Assembly (NCBI RefSeq): GCF_003206065.1
Contig: NZ_PZJQ01000001.1
Span: 1-32,441 of the forward strand
DNA: 32,441 bases
Source of the DNA: Salinicola halimionae
GTDB taxonomy: Bacteria > Pseudomonadota > Gammaproteobacteria > Pseudomonadales > Halomonadaceae
Direction of reading: 5' to 3'
Positions 8,501 through 22,155 of the stretch are shown one piece after another; the first letter of the stretch is position 1, and the number at the start of each line of letters is the position of its first letter. The notes beneath the pieces were generated by a model. It was not told the origin of the DNA, did no database searches, and was given only the letters and a program-made list of their open reading frames with translations. The position numbers were made by a program, and so were the translations under genes.

Positions 8501-9669
8501 GTATCGCCGAAGACGCCACGTTCGAGCGCCTCCAGCGCACGCTGGAAGGCGAGGCGGTCCACGGCGGCCCGTCGCTGAAGAAAGGCGATGTGCTGAGCGG
8601 GGAGTATCTCGATGAGCTGCCGCGTCAGCAGTGGTTCAAGCTGCGCATGCAGAACGAGACCCTCAACGAGCTGCTGGCCCAGGCCGATGAACAGCTGGAA
8701 AATCGCCGCAAGGAGATGGACGAGCGTTTCGAAGACAAGAAGCGCAAGTTGACCCAGGGTGATGATCTGGCGCCGGGCGTGCTCAAGATCGTCAAGGTCT
8801 ATTTGGCGGTCAAGCGTCGCATCCAGCCGGGCGACAAGATGGCCGGCCGTCACGGTAACAAGGGTGTCATCTCCGCGATCATGCCGATCGAGGATATGCC
8901 GTTCGATGACAACGGCCAGCCGGTCGACGTCGTGCTCAATCCGTTGGGTGTACCGTCACGCATGAACGTCGGTCAGATTCTCGAGACCCACCTGGGCATG
9001 GCGGCTCATGGTCTCGGCGTCAAGATCGACCGCATGTTGCGCGATGCCCGCGAACAGCAGGTCGGTGAGATCCGCGATTTCCTCAAGCAGGTCTACAACA
9101 CCGAGGGCGCGCGTCAGGAGGATATCGACTCCCTGACCGATGACGAAATCATCACCTTGGCCAAGAACCTGCGCGGTGGCGTGCCGATTGCGACACCGGT
9201 TTTCGACGGTGCCAAGGAGCACGAGATCAAGCACCTGCTGAAGCTTGCCGATCTGCCGGATTCCGGCCAGATGACGCTGTACGACGGGCGTACCGGTGAG
9301 TCGTTCGATCGTCCGGTGACCGTGGGCTACATGTACATGTTGAAGCTCAACCACCTGGTCGACGACAAGATGCATGCGCGTTCCACCGGTTCTTACTCGC
9401 TGGTCACGCAGCAGCCTCTGGGTGGTAAGGCGCAGTTCGGTGGACAGCGTTTCGGTGAGATGGAAGTGTGGGCGCTCGAGGCGTATGGCGCCGCCTACAC
9501 CCTGCAGGAAATGCTCACCGTCAAGTCGGATGATGTCGAAGGTCGTACCAAGATGTACAAGAGCATCGTGGACGGCGACCACACCATGCAGGCCGGTATG
9601 CCGGAATCCTTCAATGTGCTGGTGAAGGAAATCCGCTCGCTGGGTATCGATATCGAATTGGAAAGCTAA
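5593..9669 (+). CDS. rpoB: DNA-directed RNA polymerase subunit beta
   Basis: The beta subunit of RNA polymerase forms, with beta-prime, the catalytic cleft. At 1358 residues it is 16 longer than E. coli. The rifampicin region reads [16 protein letters not shown], followed by [13 protein letters not shown]. The residues equivalent to E. coli D516, H526 and S531 are present as D521, H531 and S536, so the sequence looks rifampicin-sensitive. The downstream [13 protein letters not shown], the central GEMPLMT-like segment ([12 protein letters not shown]), the [13 protein letters not shown] motif and the C-terminal [21 protein letters not shown] clamp anchor are all intact. The start is supported by GGGGAA at 5582-5587. 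rpoC follows after about 90 bases. Confidence 0.99.
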   Translation: MAYSYTEKKRIRKDFGKLPQVMDVPYLLAIQLDSYYDFLQQDRAPEERLETGLNAAFKSVFPIESFSGNAALEYVSYRFGTPGFDVKECQLRGVTYSAPLRVKVRLIIYDKESSNKAIKDIKEQEVYMGEIPLMTENGTFVVNGTERVIVSQLHRSPGVFFDHDKGKSHSSGKLLYSARIIPYRGSWLDFEFDPKDNVFVRIDRRRKLPATVLMRALGMNAEQILETFFETSTFHIENDGIFVELVPSRLRGETATFEIKDGDGNVIVEEGRRVTQKHIRQLEKAGLERLQVPMDYLFGKTLAKDQVDAKTGELICECNTELTPELLEKLGQGGVTQLETLYTNDLDAGSFISDTLKVDTTRSGLEALVEIYRMMRPGEPPTKEAAETLFHNLFFSEDRYDLSGVGRMKFNRRLRREGDTGSGVLDNQDILDVLKELISIRNGFGEVDDIDHLGNRRIRCVGEMAENQFRVGLVRVERAVKERLSMAESEGLMPQDLINAKPVAAAVKEFFGSSQLSQFMDQNNPLSEVTHKRRVSALGPGGLTRERAGFEVRDVHATHYGRLCPIETPEGPNIGLINSLATYSKTNSYGFLETPYRKVVDRQLTDEIVHLSAIEEGDFIIAQASATVDEGNKLIDDLVQVRHKGETTFMAPDKVTLMDVSPRQVVSVAAALIPFLEHDDANRALMGSNMQRQAVPTLRADKPLVGTGMERFVARDSGVCAVARRGGVIDSVDAKRVVVRVQEDEIIGGEAGVDIYNLTKYVRSNQNTCQNQRPIVRPGDVVSRGDILADGPSVDMGDLALGQNMRLAFMPWNGYNFEDSILVSERVVEDDRFTTIHIQELTCVSRDTKLGAEEISSDIPNVGESALGKLDEAGVVYIGAEVGAGDILVGKVTPKGETQLTPEEKLLRAIFGEKASDVKDTSLRAPTGMRGTVIDVQVFTRDGVEKDSRALSIEQQQLDEVRKDLQETYRIAEDATFERLQRTLEGEAVHGGPSLKKGDVLSGEYLDELPRQQWFKLRMQNETLNELLAQADEQLENRRKEMDERFEDKKRKLTQGDDLAPGVLKIVKVYLAVKRRIQPGDKMAGRHGNKGVISAIMPIEDMPFDDNGQPVDVVLNPLGVPSRMNVGQILETHLGMAAHGLGVKIDRMLRDAREQQVGEIRDFLKQVYNTEGARQEDIDSLTDDEIITLAKNLRGGVPIATPVFDGAKEHEIKHLLKLADLPDSGQMTLYDGRTGESFDRPVTVGYMYMLKLNHLVDDKMHARSTGSYSLVTQQPLGGKAQFGGQRFGEMEVWALEAYGAAYTLQEMLTVKSDDVEGRTKMYKSIVDGDHTMQAGMPESFNVLVKEIRSLGIDIELES

Positions 9670-9759
9670 GACCGGCACAGTCGATCGATAGCGACGGTTT
9701 GCGGGGCGAGCGAGTGATTCGCGGCCCCGCTCATGACAACTCCGCAACGGAGCGATCCC

Positions 9760-13986
<4,227 letters not shown>

Positions 13987-13998
13987 GTCATGACCTGG

Positions 13999-14024
13999 GA
14001 CCGCTCGCCTACGGGCGAGCGGTC
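13999..14024 (+). terminator. very stable hairpin after rpoC, lacking a T-run
   Basis: An 11-base-pair perfect stem (13999-14009 / 14014-14024) closes a TACG loop. With the flanking C-G pair this is a C(UNCG)G-type tetraloop, among the most stable known. Only CTTG follows, so it may be an inefficient terminator or a 3'-end stabiliser. It directly abuts the -35 box of the next promoter. Confidence 0.55.
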
Positions 14025-14054
14025 TTGACGGGTCTCATGACAACTGATTAGAAT
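14025..14054 (+). promoter_or_regulatory. str operon promoter
   Basis: TTGACG at 14025-14030 and TAGAAT at 14049-14054 are spaced by 18 bases, about 100 bases upstream of rpsL. The -10 box is followed by GCGC, a GC-rich discriminator. The position matches the major str promoter of other gammaproteobacteria. Confidence 0.65.
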
Positions 14055-14156
14055 GCGCAGCCTTTATGCAGGGGAGGTGCAACCGGCCTACGCAAAGGTC
14101 CATGCACATCGGCCCCGGCATGAGGCAAGGCAACCCATTGGAGTCAGCTAAAGACT

Positions 14157-14531
14157 ATGGCAACGATCAACCAGCTCGTGCGCAAGCCGCGCAAGCGCCC
14201 CGTCGAGACAAGCGACGTGCCGGCGCTGCAGGCCTGCCCGCAACGCCGTGGGGTCTGTACCCGCGTCTACACCACTACGCCCAAGAAGCCGAACTCGGCG
14301 CTGCGTAAGGTGTGTCGTGTGCGTCTGACCAACGGTTTTGAAGTCAGTTCTTACATCGGCGGTGAAGGCCACAACCTGCAGGAACACTCTGTGGTCCTGA
14401 TTCGTGGCGGCCGCGTCAAGGATTTGCCGGGTGTGCGTTATCACACCGTCCGCGGCGCCCTCGACACTTCCGGTGTTCAGAATCGTCGACAAGGCCGTTC
14501 CAAATACGGCACCAAGCGTCCCAAGTCCTGA
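14157..14531 (+). CDS. rpsL: 30S ribosomal protein S12
   Basis: S12 sits at the decoding centre and contributes to tRNA selection fidelity. The 124-residue sequence carries the conserved [14 protein letters not shown] loop (K43 and K44 counted from Met) and [13 protein letters not shown]. The lysines whose mutation gives streptomycin resistance (K42 and K87 in mature E. coli numbering) are wild type here. The Asp that RimO methylthiolates in E. coli is present in VKDLPG. The start has GGAG at 14140-14143. It is the first gene of the str operon, and a 115-base spacer to rpsG follows. Confidence 0.98.
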   Translation: MATINQLVRKPRKRPVETSDVPALQACPQRRGVCTRVYTTTPKKPNSALRKVCRVRLTNGFEVSSYIGGEGHNLQEHSVVLIRGGRVKDLPGVRYHTVRGALDTSGVQNRRQGRSKYGTKRPKS

Positions 14532-14646
14532 GTTCGGACGCTTCTACCATTTATCATCGGTCAGATAAGAGTAAGGTCGGCCGCTTTCGCCAGTTGGCGA
14601 GCGCATGCCGGGTTTACCTGAACGACCCTTAACGAGAGGGCTTATC
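14532..14646 (+). promoter_or_regulatory. rpsL-rpsG spacer, candidate S7 control region
   Basis: In E. coli the S12-S7 intercistronic RNA binds S7 and controls translation of rpsG and fusA. This 115-base spacer is similarly placed. It contains CGCT (14582-14585) plus CGCC (14588-14591) pairing with GGCG (14596-14599) plus AGCG (14600-14603), with a TT bulge and AGTT loop. I could not align it to the enteric S7 site, so assignment rests on position. Confidence 0.35.
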
Positions 14647-15117
14647 ATGCCAAGAAGAAGAGTCGCCGCTAAGCGCGAGATCCTTCCCGATCCCAAATTC
14701 GGAAGCGAGCGCCTGGCCAAGTTTATGAACCATCTGATGATCAGCGGCAAGAAGTCCGTAGCTGAGCGCATCGTCTATGGTGCGTTGGACAGGGTTGCCG
14801 AGCGTAGTAGCGAGGCGCCGCTGGACATCTTTGACAAAGCGCTGGAAGCGATTCAGCCGATGGTCGAGGTCAAATCTCGCCGTGTTGGCGGCGCGACTTA
14901 CCAGGTGCCGGTGGAAGTTCGTCCGTCACGCCGTCAGGCACTGGCCATGCGTTGGCTGGCCGATGCGGCCCGTAGCCGCGGTGAAAAGACCATGGTTCAA
15001 CGTCTTGCCGGCGAAATGCTGGACGCCGCCGAAGGCAAGGGTTCTGCTGTGAAGAAGCGTGAAGACGTGCACCGCATGGCAGATGCCAACAAGGCCTTCT
15101 CCCACTACCGCTTCTAA
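14647..15117 (+). CDS. rpsG: 30S ribosomal protein S7
   Basis: S7 is a primary 16S rRNA binder that nucleates the head of the small subunit and touches the E-site tRNA. In enterics it represses the str messenger. The start at 14647 gives 156 residues beginning [20 protein letters not shown], the family N-terminus, with a GAGAGGG ribosome binding site at 14634-14640. An in-frame ATG at 14605 would add 14 unrelated residues. Conserved segments include [21 protein letters not shown] and [21 protein letters not shown], each intact. Confidence 0.97.
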   Translation: MPRRRVAAKREILPDPKFGSERLAKFMNHLMISGKKSVAERIVYGALDRVAERSSEAPLDIFDKALEAIQPMVEVKSRRVGGATYQVPVEVRPSRRQALAMRWLADAARSRGEKTMVQRLAGEMLDAAEGKGSAVKKREDVHRMADANKAFSHYRF

Positions 15118-15135
15118 TCAACGGGGACTTCCATC

Positions 15136-17256
15136 GTGGCACGAAAGACACCACTCAAGCGTTATCGCAATATCGGTATCGTTGCCCACGTCGACGCTGG
15201 TAAGACTACGACTACCGAGCGTGTCCTGTTCTATACCGGCCTGTCCCACAAGGTCGGTGAGGTTCATGAAGGCGCTGCCGTCATGGACTGGATGGAGCAG
15301 GAGCAGGAACGTGGCATCACGATCACCTCTGCTGCCACCACCTGCTTCTGGCAGGGCATGAGCAAGCAGTTCGACGAGCACCGTATCAACATCATCGATA
15401 CGCCGGGACACGTCGACTTCACGATCGAAGTCGAGCGTTCATTGCGCGTACTGGATGGTGCGGTCGTCGTGCTGTGCGGCTCGTCCGGTGTGCAGCCGCA
15501 GACCGAGACCGTCTGGCGTCAGGCCAACAAGTACGAAGTCCCGCGCATGGTGTTCGTCAACAAGATGGACCGTGCCGGCGCCGATTACTTCATGGTCATC
15601 GACCAGCTCAAGGATCGCCTGGGCGCCAACGTCGTTCCGATCCAGATCAACTGGGGCGCGGAAGACGAATTCAAGGGCGTGGTCGATCTCATCAAGATGA
15701 AGGCCATCCTCTGGGACGAAGACAACTTCGGTATGAACTACGAGTTGGTCGACATCCCGGCCGACCTGCAGGAAACTGCCGAGAAGTACCGTGAGCAGAT
15801 GGTCGAAGCGGCAGCTGAAGCCAACGAAGAGCTGATGGACAAATACCTCGAAGGGGTAGAGCTCTCCGAGGTGGAAATCAAGGCGGGTCTGCGTGCGCGT
15901 ACCCTGGCCAACGAGATCGTTCTCGTGACCTGTGGTTCGGCATTCAAGAACAAGGGTGTTCAGGCCGTCCTGGATTGCGTCATCGAGTACTTGCCGTCGC
16001 CGACCGAGGTCAAGGCCATCGAAGGTGAGCTCGACGACAAGGACGGCACCGTCGCGACTCGTGAAGCTGACGACAGCGCGCCGTTCTCGGCGTTGGCGTT
16101 CAAGATCGCAACCGATCCGTTCGTGGGTACCCTGACGTTCATGCGCGTCTACTCGGGCGTCCTGAAGTCCGGCGACAGCATCTTCAACTCGGTGAAGTCG
16201 AAGAAGGAACGTGTCGGCCGTATCGTTCAGATGCATGCCAACTCGCGTGAAGAGATCAAGGAAGTCTACGCTGGCGACATCGCGGCGTGTATCGGCTTGA
16301 AAGACGTCACGACCGGCGACACGCTGTGCGACCTGAACGACAAGATCGTTCTCGAGCGCATGGAGTTTCCGGAGCCGGTTATCTCCGTCGCCGTCGAGCC
16401 GAAGTCCAAGCCTGACCAGGAGAAGATGGGTGTGGCTCTTGGCAAGTTGGCGCAGGAAGATCCGTCTTTCCGTGTCCAGACTGACGAAGAGACCGGTCAG
16501 ACCATCATCTCGGGCATGGGCGAGTTGCACCTCGACATCCTCGTCGATCGTATGCGTCGCGAGTTCAAGGTCGAAGCCAACATCGGCAAGCCGCAGGTGG
16601 CTTACCGTGAGACGATTCGCCAGTCGGTGGAGCAGGAAGGCAAGTTCGTTCGTCAGTCAGGCGGTCGCGGCCAATATGGTCACGTCTGGTTGCGCATCGA
16701 GCCGCTGACGGCCGAAGACAAGGGCGAGGACGAGGAGATGACCTTCAAGTTCGCGTCCGCCATCGTCGGTGGTGCGGTACCGAAAGAGTACGTGCCGGCC
16801 GTCGAAAAAGGGGCTTACGAACAGCTCAAGAACGGCGTGATCGCGGGTTACCCGATGATCGACGTCAAGGTGACGCTGTTCGATGGTTCCTACCATGACG
16901 TGGACTCCAACGAGACTGCGTTCAAGGTCGCCTCTTCCATGGCGATCAAAGAAGGTGCTCGTAAGGCTAAGGCCGTGTTGCTCGAGCCGGTGATGAAGGT
17001 CGAAGTCGTTACCCCTGAAGATTTCATGGGTGATGTGATGGGTGACCTCAACCGCCGACGTGGCCTTGTGCAGGGCATGGATGACTCCTCTTCTGGCAAG
17101 GTCATTCGCGCCACGGTTCCGTTGGCTGAGATGTTCGGTTATGCGACCGATCTGCGTTCTCAGACCCAGGGACGCGCAAGCTACACCATGGAGTTTGCGA
17201 ATTACGAAGAGGCGCCATCCAGCGTAGTTGATGCCGTCATCAATCAGAACGGTTAA
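15136..17256 (+). CDS. fusA: elongation factor G
   Basis: EF-G is the GTPase that translocates tRNA and messenger on the ribosome and, with RRF, recycles ribosomes. The start is GTG at 15136, with GGGGAC at 15123-15128, giving 706 residues (E. coli 704). The P-loop AHVDAGKT is at 17-24, the switch II region DTPGH at 88-92 and NKMD at 142-145. Domains II to V follow, with the domain IV region containing [13 protein letters not shown]. It looks like the housekeeping EF-G. It is followed 29 bases later by tuf, in the classic str order. Confidence 0.98.
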   Translation: MARKTPLKRYRNIGIVAHVDAGKTTTTERVLFYTGLSHKVGEVHEGAAVMDWMEQEQERGITITSAATTCFWQGMSKQFDEHRINIIDTPGHVDFTIEVERSLRVLDGAVVVLCGSSGVQPQTETVWRQANKYEVPRMVFVNKMDRAGADYFMVIDQLKDRLGANVVPIQINWGAEDEFKGVVDLIKMKAILWDEDNFGMNYELVDIPADLQETAEKYREQMVEAAAEANEELMDKYLEGVELSEVEIKAGLRARTLANEIVLVTCGSAFKNKGVQAVLDCVIEYLPSPTEVKAIEGELDDKDGTVATREADDSAPFSALAFKIATDPFVGTLTFMRVYSGVLKSGDSIFNSVKSKKERVGRIVQMHANSREEIKEVYAGDIAACIGLKDVTTGDTLCDLNDKIVLERMEFPEPVISVAVEPKSKPDQEKMGVALGKLAQEDPSFRVQTDEETGQTIISGMGELHLDILVDRMRREFKVEANIGKPQVAYRETIRQSVEQEGKFVRQSGGRGQYGHVWLRIEPLTAEDKGEDEEMTFKFASAIVGGAVPKEYVPAVEKGAYEQLKNGVIAGYPMIDVKVTLFDGSYHDVDSNETAFKVASSMAIKEGARKAKAVLLEPVMKVEVVTPEDFMGDVMGDLNRRRGLVQGMDDSSSGKVIRATVPLAEMFGYATDLRSQTQGRASYTMEFANYEEAPSSVVDAVINQNG

Positions 17257-17269
17257 CCGTTAGCTAACG
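17248..17269 (+). repeat. overlapping palindromes at the fusA-tuf junction
   Basis: A perfect 14-base palindrome, AACGGTTAACCGTT (17248-17261), spans the fusA stop codon. It overlaps a perfect 12-base palindrome, CGTTAGCTAACG (17258-17269). Together they fill most of the 29-base spacer. They may be a protein-binding site or an RNA hairpin, or may be chance. Confidence 0.6.
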
Positions 17270-17285
17270 TAAAGAGGTTATAGCA

Positions 17286-18479
17286 GTGGCTAAGGCAAAA
17301 TTTGAACGCTCCAAACCGCATGTCAACGTCGGCACCATCGGTCACGTCGACCACGGCAAGACGACCCTGACAGCAGCCCTGACTCGTGTCTCTGCCGAAG
17401 TCTTCGGCGGCGAGTGGCGCCAGTTCGATTCTATCGACAATGCTCCGGAAGAGCGTGAGCGCGGTATCACCATCGCCACCGCTCACGTCGAGTATCAGTC
17501 CGAAGTTCGCCATTACGCGCACGTCGACTGCCCGGGACACGCTGACTACGTCAAGAACATGATCACCGGTGCTGCCCAGATGGACGGCGCGATCCTGGTC
17601 TGTTCCGCTGCCGACGGCCCGATGCCGCAGACTCGCGAGCACATCCTGCTGTCTCGTCAGGTCGGCGTTCCGTACATCGTCGTGTTCCTGAATAAGGCGG
17701 ACATGGTCGATGACGAAGAGCTGCTCGAGCTGGTCGAGATGGAAGTGCGTGAGCTTCTGGCCGAGTACGACTTCCCGGGTGACGACACCCCGATCATCAT
17801 CGGCTCCGCGCTGATGGCGCTGGAAGGCAAGGATGACAACGGCATGGGTACCACTGCCGTTGCCAACCTGATCAAGTCTCTGGACGAGTACATTCCGGAG
17901 CCGGAGCGCGCTATCGATCAGCCGTTCCTGATGCCGATCGAAGACGTGTTCTCCATCTCAGGTCGCGGCACCGTTGTGACCGGTCGTGTCGAGCGCGGCA
18001 TCGTCAAGACTGGCGATGAAGTCGAAATCGTCGGTATTCACGACACTACCAAGACGATCGTCACCGGCGTCGAAATGTTCCGCAAGTTGCTCGACGAAGG
18101 TCGTGCTGGCGAGAACGTGGGCGCGCTGCTGCGTGGTACCAAGCGTGATGACGTCGAGCGCGGCCAGGTTCTGGCCAAACCGGGCACCATCAAGCCGCAT
18201 ACCAAGTTCGAAGCCGAAGTCTACGTGCTGTCCAAGGAAGAAGGTGGTCGTCATACCCCGTTCTTCAAGGGCTATCGTCCGCAGTTCTACTTCCGTACCA
18301 CCGACGTTACCGGTACCTGTGAACTGCCGGAAGGCGTCGAGATGGTCATGCCGGGCGACAACGTCCAGATGGTCGTGACGCTGATCGCGCCGATCGCCAT
18401 GGAAGACGGCCTGCGCTTCGCGATTCGCGAAGGCGGCCGTACCGTTGGCGCCGGCGTGGTAGCCAAGATCATCGAGTAA
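17286..18479 (+). CDS. tuf: elongation factor Tu (only copy in the window)
   Basis: EF-Tu delivers aminoacyl-tRNA to the ribosome in a GTP-dependent way. The start is GTG at 17286 (AGAGG at 17273-17277), giving 397 residues. The P-loop GHVDHGKT is at 19-26, DCPGH at 81-85 and NKAD at 136-139. Beta-barrel domains II and III follow, including [13 protein letters not shown] and the C-terminal [13 protein letters not shown]. It ends the str operon and is followed by a strong terminator. The usual second copy between tRNA-Thr and tRNA-Trp/secE is absent here, so this may be the sole tuf gene. Confidence 0.98.
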   Translation: MAKAKFERSKPHVNVGTIGHVDHGKTTLTAALTRVSAEVFGGEWRQFDSIDNAPEERERGITIATAHVEYQSEVRHYAHVDCPGHADYVKNMITGAAQMDGAILVCSAADGPMPQTREHILLSRQVGVPYIVVFLNKADMVDDEELLELVEMEVRELLAEYDFPGDDTPIIIGSALMALEGKDDNGMGTTAVANLIKSLDEYIPEPERAIDQPFLMPIEDVFSISGRGTVVTGRVERGIVKTGDEVEIVGIHDTTKTIVTGVEMFRKLLDEGRAGENVGALLRGTKRDDVERGQVLAKPGTIKPHTKFEAEVYVLSKEEGGRHTPFFKGYRPQFYFRTTDVTGTCELPEGVEMVMPGDNVQMVVTLIAPIAMEDGLRFAIREGGRTVGAGVVAKIIE

Positions 18480-18496
18480 GCGTTTCGATGATGGTT

Positions 18497-18525
18497 AAAG
18501 AAGGGGCGCTCACGCGCCCCTTTTC
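18497..18525 (+). terminator. str operon terminator after tuf
   Basis: GGGGCGC (18503-18509) pairs with GCGCCCC (18514-18520) around a TCAC loop. AAAGAA precedes it and TTTTCT follows, so the stem extends with A-T pairs and the element could work in both directions. It separates the str and S10 transcripts. Confidence 0.88.
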
Positions 18526-18540
18526 TGTATGGGTTCGATA

Positions 18541-18588
18541 GCCCCGATGGATAGTGTGATTGACACTCAATCGGGGCTCTCCTATAAT
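18541..18588 (+). promoter_or_regulatory. S10 operon promoter, perfect sigma-70 consensus inside an inverted repeat
   Basis: TTGACA at 18560-18565 and TATAAT at 18583-18588 are separated by exactly 17 bases, the full consensus. The -35 box and part of the spacer lie inside an inverted repeat: GCCCCGAT (18541-18548) / ATCGGGGC (18570-18577), with inner AGTGT (18553-18557) / ACACT (18563-18567). The expected start near 18595 leaves a leader of only about 58 nt before rpsJ, too short for the roughly 170-nt L4-responsive leader of E. coli. Confidence 0.9.
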
Positions 18589-18652
18589 GCGCGTCCTTTG
18601 AACGCGTGGGTCGACGGCTCGCGCCGTCAGCATCCAGTGGAGCATAAGGTAA

Positions 18653-18964
18653 ATGCAGAACCAGAAGATTCGCATTCGGCTGAAAGCGTTTGACCATCGG
18701 CTGATCGACCAGTCGGCTCAGGAGATCGTTGATACGGCCAAGCGCACTGGCGCTCAGGTGCGTGGACCGATCCCGCTGCCGACTAATCGCGAGCGTTACA
18801 CCATCCTGATCTCACCGCACGTCAACAAGGATGCGCGTGATCAGTATGAGATTCGCACGCACAAGCGCGTGCTCGACATCGTCGAGCCGACGGAAAAAAC
18901 CGTCGATGCGCTGATGAAGCTCGATCTCGCCGCTGGTGTAGACGTGCAGATTAAACTCGACTGA
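18653..18964 (+). CDS. rpsJ: 30S ribosomal protein S10
   Basis: S10 is a small-subunit head protein that also acts as transcription factor NusE, joining NusB in antitermination and NusG in transcription-translation coupling. The 103-residue sequence begins [19 protein letters not shown] and has the [20 protein letters not shown] core, matching E. coli length and pattern. The ribosome binding site is GGAG at 18639-18642 with AAGG closer to the start. It is the first gene of the S10 operon but is separated from rplC by an unusually long, structured spacer. Confidence 0.98.
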   Translation: MQNQKIRIRLKAFDHRLIDQSAQEIVDTAKRTGAQVRGPIPLPTNRERYTILISPHVNKDARDQYEIRTHKRVLDIVEPTEKTVDALMKLDLAAGVDVQIKLD

Positions 18965-19101
18965 AACCAACACTAGTCACTAGCGGGCGCTGAGTTCAAC
19001 AGCACCGCCGCGTCGTGAGACGCCATACAATGTGCTAGTGGAATGCTCTGGAAAGGGCAGCCATAGCGGGTGATAGCCCCGTACACTATAGGAGACTGAA
19101 C
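18965..19101 (+). promoter_or_regulatory. structured rpsJ-rplC intercistronic region, possible RNA control element
   Basis: This 137-base spacer is the longest within the S10 operon. CACTAGC (18978-18984) pairs with GCTAGTG (19034-19040), enclosing two hairpins: GGC/GCC plus GCTG/CAGC (18986-19009) and GCGTC-GTGA-GACGC (19010-19023). Together they form a three-way junction. A further hairpin, GCTCT-GGAA-AGGGC (19045-19058), and GGGC (19055-19058) / GCCC (19076-19079) are mutually exclusive. Since the rpsJ leader is short, this could be the feedback target of the operon. That is inference. Confidence 0.5.
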
Positions 19102-19740
19102 ATGACTATCGGTTTAGTCGGTAAAAAGGCGGGTATGACCCGTGTTTTCACCGAAGATGGCGCCTCCGTGCCCGTAACCGTTATCGAGGTTGAGCCCAAC
19201 CGCATCGCCAGCGTCAAGACTATCGAGTCTGACGGCTATCGTGCGGTGCAGGTCACGACCGGCTCCCGCAAAGCCAAACACCTCACCAAGGCGATTGCTG
19301 GTCAATACGCCAAGGCAGGTATCGAGGCTGGCCGTTCGCTGATGGAGTTCCGTCTTGCAGAAGACGACGAGACTCCGGAAGTGGGTGGTTCCTTCACCGT
19401 ATCCCTCTTTGAAGCTGGTCAGAAAGTCGATGTGACCGGTACCTCCAAGGGTAAAGGATTTCAGGGCGCCGTTAAGCGCTGGAATTTCCGTACCCAGGAC
19501 AATACCCACGGCAACTCGCTTTCTCACCGTGCGCCAGGTTCCATCGGTCAGTGCCAGACCCCAGGTCGCGTTTTCAAAGGCAAGAAGATGGCCGGTCAGA
19601 TGGGTAACGAGCGTGTCACCGTCCAGACGCTGGAAGTGGTGCGTATCGATACCGAGCGCAATCTTCTGTTGATCAAGGGCGCCGTGCCAGGTGCACCCGG
19701 CAGCGATGTCGTTGTGCGCAGTGCCGTGAAAGCTCGCTGA
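19102..19740 (+). CDS. rplC: 50S ribosomal protein L3
   Basis: L3 is an early-assembly 23S rRNA binder with an extension reaching the peptidyl transferase centre. The 212-residue protein begins [20 protein letters not shown]. Residue Q150 in [15 protein letters not shown] aligns with the glutamine that PrmB methylates in E. coli. The C-terminal [18 protein letters not shown] is conserved. The start has GGAG at 19091-19094. It is followed 14 bases later by rplD. Confidence 0.98.
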   Translation: MTIGLVGKKAGMTRVFTEDGASVPVTVIEVEPNRIASVKTIESDGYRAVQVTTGSRKAKHLTKAIAGQYAKAGIEAGRSLMEFRLAEDDETPEVGGSFTVSLFEAGQKVDVTGTSKGKGFQGAVKRWNFRTQDNTHGNSLSHRAPGSIGQCQTPGRVFKGKKMAGQMGNERVTVQTLEVVRIDTERNLLLIKGAVPGAPGSDVVVRSAVKAR

Positions 19741-19754
19741 GGGGACTGAGACCG

Positions 19755-20360
19755 ATGAATCTGAATCTCGTAGGTGCCGCTGGCACCGTCGAAGTGTCCG
19801 AAGCGACCTTCGGCAAAGACTTCAACGAAGCATTGGTGCACCAGGTCGTCACCGCCTATCTGGCGGCTGGTCGTCAAGGTACCCGTGCTCAGAAAAACCG
19901 CTCCGACGTGCGTGGCGGCGGCAAGAAGCCGTGGCGCCAGAAAGGCACTGGCCGTGCGCGTGCCGGCACCATCCGTTCGCCGATCTGGCGTAGCGGTGGC
20001 GTGACCTTCGCTGCTCGTCCGCAGGATTACACGCAGAAGGTCAACCGCAAGATGTATCGTGCGGCCATGCGTTCTATCCTCTCCGAGCTGATCCGTCAGG
20101 ACCGTCTGGTGTTGGTCGAAGAGTTCGCCGTCGAAGCACCCAGAACCAAAGAGCTGGTGGGTAAGCTCAAGGAGCTGGAGCTCGAGAAGGCGCTGATCGT
20201 CACTGAAGAGATCGACGAGAAGCTCTATCTTGCTGCCCGCAACATCCCCAACGTCGATGTCGTCGATGCTGCGGCCGCCGATCCGGTCAGCCTGATCGCC
20301 TTCGACAAGGTGCTGATGACCGTCTCCGCTCTGCGTAAATTCGAGGAGAAGCTGGGATGA
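19755..20360 (+). CDS. rplD: 50S ribosomal protein L4
   Basis: L4 lines the polypeptide exit tunnel. In E. coli it is also the repressor of the S10 operon, acting on both transcription and translation through the rpsJ leader. The 201-residue protein has the conserved tunnel loop: [17 protein letters not shown] followed by [15 protein letters not shown]. The loop carries the macrolide-contact region [12 protein letters not shown] with no obvious deletion. Its last four bases overlap the rplW start (ATGA), implying translational coupling. The start has GGGGA at 19741-19745. Confidence 0.98.
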   Translation: MNLNLVGAAGTVEVSEATFGKDFNEALVHQVVTAYLAAGRQGTRAQKNRSDVRGGGKKPWRQKGTGRARAGTIRSPIWRSGGVTFAARPQDYTQKVNRKMYRAAMRSILSELIRQDRLVLVEEFAVEAPRTKELVGKLKELELEKALIVTEEIDEKLYLAARNIPNVDVVDAAAADPVSLIAFDKVLMTVSALRKFEEKLG

Positions 20361-20653
20361 ACCAGGAACGCGTATATAAGGTTCTGCTCGGACCTCACAT
20401 GACCGAGAAGGCCGCGCTTGCCGCCGAGAACAATCAGTACGTGTTCCGGGTGGCCCAGGACGCGACCAAGCCTGAGATCAAGAAAGCCGTCGAGGCGTTG
20501 TTCGGCAAGAAGGTTGCCGGCGTCCAGGTGCTCAATGTCAAGGGCAAGACCAAACGCACTCGCTTCGGCACTGGTCTGCGCAAGGGTTACCGCAAGGCGT
20601 ACGTGACCCTGGCTGCGGGCGAAACGCTCGAAGACTTCTCTGGCGCCGAGTAG
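20357..20653 (+). CDS. rplW: 50S ribosomal protein L23
   Basis: L23 lies at the exit of the ribosomal tunnel and docks trigger factor and SRP. The 98-residue protein begins [20 protein letters not shown] and contains [19 protein letters not shown] and the loop [14 protein letters not shown]. Length fits the family (E. coli 100). The ATG overlaps the rplD stop in an ATGA junction, so it is probably translated by ribosomes that have just finished L4. Confidence 0.98.
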   Translation: MNQERVYKVLLGPHMTEKAALAAENNQYVFRVAQDATKPEIKKAVEALFGKKVAGVQVLNVKGKTKRTRFGTGLRKGYRKAYVTLAAGETLEDFSGAE

Positions 20654-20668
20654 GCAGGAGTACGGATC

Positions 20669-21496
20669 ATGGCAGTAGTCAAGACAAAACCCACATCCGC
20701 CGGTCGTCGTCACGTCGTCAAAGTCGTCAACGACGAGCTCTTCAAGGGCCGCGCTTATGGCGCGCTTGTCGAGAAGCAGTCGAAGTCGGGTGGGCGTAAC
20801 AACAATGGCCGTATCACCACACGTCACGTGGGTGGTGGTCATCGTCAGCATTATCGTCTGATCGATTTCAAGCGCGTCAAGGATGGCATCAAGGCCGCCG
20901 TTGAGCGCATCGAATACGATCCGAACCGTAGCGCCAACATTGCGCTGCTGAAGTACATGGACGGCGAACGTCGTTACATCATCGCGCCCAAGACCATCAA
21001 GGTCGGCGACGTGGTGGAGTCCGGTGTCAACGCCGCCATCAAGCGCGGCAACGCGCTGCCGCTGCGTAACATCCCGGTCGGTTCTACGGTGCATTGCATC
21101 GAACTGAAGCCGGGCAAGGGTGCGCAGATCGCTCGCAGTGCCGGTGCTAGCGCTCAGCTGGTCGCGCGTGAAGGCAATTATGCAACGCTGCGTCTTCGCT
21201 CCGGCGAGATGCGTCGCGTATTGTCCGAGTGCCGCGCGACATTGGGCGAAGTCGGTAACTCTGAGCACAGCCTGCGTCAATTGGGCAAGGCCGGTGCGAA
21301 ACGTTGGAGAGGGGTGCGCCCGACTGTTCGCGGTGTCGCAATGAACCCGGTGGACCACCCGCACGGTGGCGGTGAAGGCCGCACCAGTGGCGGTCGTCAC
21401 CCGGTCAGCCCGTGGGGTATCCCCACCAAGGGCCACAAGACCCGCAAGAACAAGCGTACCGACAAGCTCATCGTTCGTCGCCGCAAGTCCAAGTAA
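20669..21496 (+). CDS. rplB: 50S ribosomal protein L2
   Basis: L2 is required for subunit association and the peptidyl transferase centre. The 275-residue sequence has the N-terminal OB-like domain and an SH3-like domain with [18 protein letters not shown]. The C-terminal [14 protein letters not shown] motif contains the invariant histidine (H230 here, H229 in E. coli). The basic tail ends [14 protein letters not shown]. The start follows AGGAG at 20655-20659. Nothing unusual is seen. Confidence 0.98.
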   Translation: MAVVKTKPTSAGRRHVVKVVNDELFKGRAYGALVEKQSKSGGRNNNGRITTRHVGGGHRQHYRLIDFKRVKDGIKAAVERIEYDPNRSANIALLKYMDGERRYIIAPKTIKVGDVVESGVNAAIKRGNALPLRNIPVGSTVHCIELKPGKGAQIARSAGASAQLVAREGNYATLRLRSGEMRRVLSECRATLGEVGNSEHSLRQLGKAGAKRWRGVRPTVRGVAMNPVDHPHGGGEGRTSGGRHPVSPWGIPTKGHKTRKNKRTDKLIVRRRKSK

Positions 21497-21518
21497 CAGA
21501 CATTAAGAGGTAACGGCT

Positions 21519-21794
21519 GTGCCACGTTCACTGAAGAAAGGTCCCTTTATTGACCTTCATCTGTTGAAGAAGGTCGACGTCGCAACGGAAAAGAACGATC
21601 GCAAACCGATCAAGACCTGGTCGCGTCGTTCGATGATCCTGCCGAATATGGTCGGGCTCACCATTGCGGTACATAACGGTCGCCAGCATGTCCCGGTGCA
21701 TGTTTCCGAGGAGATGGTCGGCCACAAGTTGGGCGAGTTTGCTGCTACCCGCACTTATCGCGGTCATGCGGCAGACAAGAAAGCCAAACGGTAA
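21519..21794 (+). CDS. rpsS: 30S ribosomal protein S19
   Basis: S19 binds 16S rRNA in the head with S13 and lies near the A-site finger. The start is GTG at 21519 with AAGAGG at 21505-21510, giving 91 residues beginning [19 protein letters not shown]. Conserved [20 protein letters not shown] and the C-terminal [11 protein letters not shown] are present. GTG is used as start in several genes here (rplJ, fusA, tuf, rpsS). Confidence 0.97.
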   Translation: MPRSLKKGPFIDLHLLKKVDVATEKNDRKPIKTWSRRSMILPNMVGLTIAVHNGRQHVPVHVSEEMVGHKLGEFAATRTYRGHAADKKAKR

Positions 21795-21811
21795 GCCAAG
21801 AGGAATAAGAG

Positions 21812-22144
21812 ATGGAAGTCGCTGCTAAGTTGCGTGGCGCGAGCTTATCCGCCCAGAAGGCCCGTTTGGTGGCTGACCAGGTGCGCGGTAAGCCGGTCGC
21901 CGAAGCGCTCGACGTGCTGACCTTCTCACCGAAGAAGGCCGCCAAGTTGGTCAAGAAGGTGTTGCAGTCCGCGATTGCCAATGCGGAAGAAAACAACGGC
22001 ATGGACATCGACGAGCTGCGTGTCTCGACCATCTGTGTCGATGAGGGCATGACGCTCAAGCGCATTCAACCGCGCGCCAAAGGCCGTGCGGATCGCATTC
22101 TGAAGCGCACCTGCCACATCACCGTCAAGGTAGCCGAGAAGTAG
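21812..22144 (+). CDS. rplV: 50S ribosomal protein L22
   Basis: L22 spans the large subunit, and its beta-hairpin forms part of the exit tunnel. The 110-residue protein begins [20 protein letters not shown]. The hairpin segment ([22 protein letters not shown]) is intact, without the deletions known to give macrolide resistance. Length equals the E. coli protein. AGAGG at 21800-21804 supports the start. Confidence 0.98.
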   Translation: MEVAAKLRGASLSAQKARLVADQVRGKPVAEALDVLTFSPKKAAKLVKKVLQSAIANAEENNGMDIDELRVSTICVDEGMTLKRIQPRAKGRADRILKRTCHITVKVAEK

Positions 22145-22155
22145 GAGTCGACCAG

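Noticed and set aside
14066-14308. 80-residue + strand frame overlapping the rpsL start
   Set aside because: Out of frame with rpsL, covers its leader and 5' end, and resembles no protein.
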